Shown: one piece after another, positions 6,138 to 6,320 of the stretch | Layout: every line of letters begins with the position of its first letter | Numbering within the stretch: position 1 is the stretch's first letter | Translations under genes and position numbers: made by a program | Origin: CAZLAK01 sp964557545 | GTDB lineage: Bacteria > Bacillota > Desulfotomaculia > Desulfotomaculales > Pelotomaculaceae | DNA length: 6,320 nucleotides | Direction: 5' to 3' | Assembly: GCA_964557545.1 (NCBI GenBank) | Contig: CAZLAK010000065.1 | Span: 1 to 6,320 of the forward strand | Notes under the pieces: generated by a model | The model's database searches: none | What the model was told of the DNA's origin: nothing | The model's input: only the letters and a program-made list of their open reading frames with translations

Positions 6138-6191
6138 ACAGTATATATACAACAGTATATATAACGATGTAAATGGCAGCAAAAATGGCAG
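6138..6191 (+). repeat. Two pairs of short direct repeats
   Basis: ACAGTATATATA occurs at 6138-6149 and 6152-6163 (period 14); the first copy contains the perfect palindrome GTATATATAC (6141-6150). Just beyond, AAATGGCAG occurs at 6171-6179 and 6183-6191 (period 12). The first pair lies at the predicted transcription start and could be an operator; the second lies in the predicted transcript. Confidence 0.7.
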
Positions 6192-6222
6192 TGCTTACAC
6201 CCTCTTACGGGGTGTTTTTTAT
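6140..6222 (+). ncRNA. Possible short RNA or terminated leader
   Basis: A convincing promoter and a convincing terminator bracket about 80 bases with no good gene between them, so the simplest reading is a short terminated transcript. It could be a small RNA, a leader controlled by attenuation for a gene beyond the right edge, or simply the 3' end of the 77-residue gene's transcript with a chance promoter. The only RNA structure I can identify is the terminator hairpin. Confidence 0.3.
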
Positions 6223-6227
6223 TTTTT
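6197..6227 (+). terminator. Rho-independent terminator
   Basis: ACACCC (6197-6202) pairs with GGGTGT (6210-6215) around the loop TCTTACG, followed directly by TTTTTT-A-TTTTTT. This is a standard intrinsic terminator on the + strand, ending transcription from the 77-residue gene and from the promoter at 6104. Confidence 0.85.
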
Positions 6228-6310
6228 GGAATTATTTTATCTATAATTGGAAATTTTATATTGCAGGAAGACGTGCTATGAAAAGTCAATAGACCACAAC
6301 AAAAAGATCC

Positions 6311-6316
6311 TTGACA
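6311..6316 (+). promoter_or_regulatory. Perfect -35 hexamer at the window edge
   Basis: TTGACA matches the sigma-A -35 consensus exactly and lies after an intrinsic terminator in AT-rich DNA. The -10 element would be outside the window. It may drive the next gene or RNA to the right. Confidence 0.3.
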
Positions 6317-6320
6317 ACCA

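Noticed and set aside
6138..6191. CRISPR array
   Set aside because: The repeats are only 9-12 bases with 2-3 base spacing and two copies each, which does not fit repeat-spacer structure.
6173..6292. 39-codon ORF starting M-A-A-K-M-A-V across the terminator
   Set aside because: Its core is just the terminator hairpin and T-tract read as protein (G-V-F-F-I-F), and it has no ribosome binding site.

Overview
The window looks like chromosomal DNA from a low-to-mid GC Firmicute, most likely a thermophilic or anaerobic clostridial lineage such as the Peptococcaceae or Moorella group. The basis is the strong Shine-Dalgarno sequences close to AGGAGGTGAT, the use of TTG and GTG starts, GC-rich coding DNA next to AT-rich intergenic DNA, and a Firmicute-style hairpin plus T-tract terminator. 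The species cannot be named from the sequence.

Layout. Bases 1-130 probably hold the last codons of an upstream + strand gene, overlapping the start of an NCS1-family (cytosine permease-like) transporter at 117-1337. This left part is clearly GC-rich. After a short intergenic stretch there is a convergent gene on the - strand, 1505-2467, encoding a complete ADP-ribosylglycohydrolase (DraG/ARH family, closest in motifs to ARH3). A 220-base divergent intergenic region with a nested inverted repeat separates it from a tight three-gene + strand operon, 2688-5700.

The operon is the most interesting part. It encodes a 287-residue protein of unknown family with a helical/coiled-coil N-terminus, then two related ATPase-like proteins of the BREX ATP-binding type (BrxC/BrxD, formerly DUF2791). 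The two paralogues have the same layout, with the Walker B aspartate at residue 225 in one and 224 in the other. They have decayed in opposite ways. The first has lost the P-loop and the Walker B glutamate but keeps a family-typical RGL-SY-AL-R segment. The second keeps an intact P-loop and Walker B but lacks that segment. They look like a catalytic/non-catalytic pair. BrxD genes are usually followed by a helicase gene. Here an ATGA start overlapping the last stop codon runs into a stop after four codons, and the DNA becomes very AT-rich. The module is therefore either a minimal new arrangement or the remains of a larger defence system.

The right end (5701-6320) is AT-rich. It holds a 77-codon orphan ORF, a promoter followed by short direct repeats and a good terminator (possibly an ~80-nt RNA), and a perfect -35 hexamer at the very edge. 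No tRNA, rRNA, CRISPR array, transposase or recombinase was seen.
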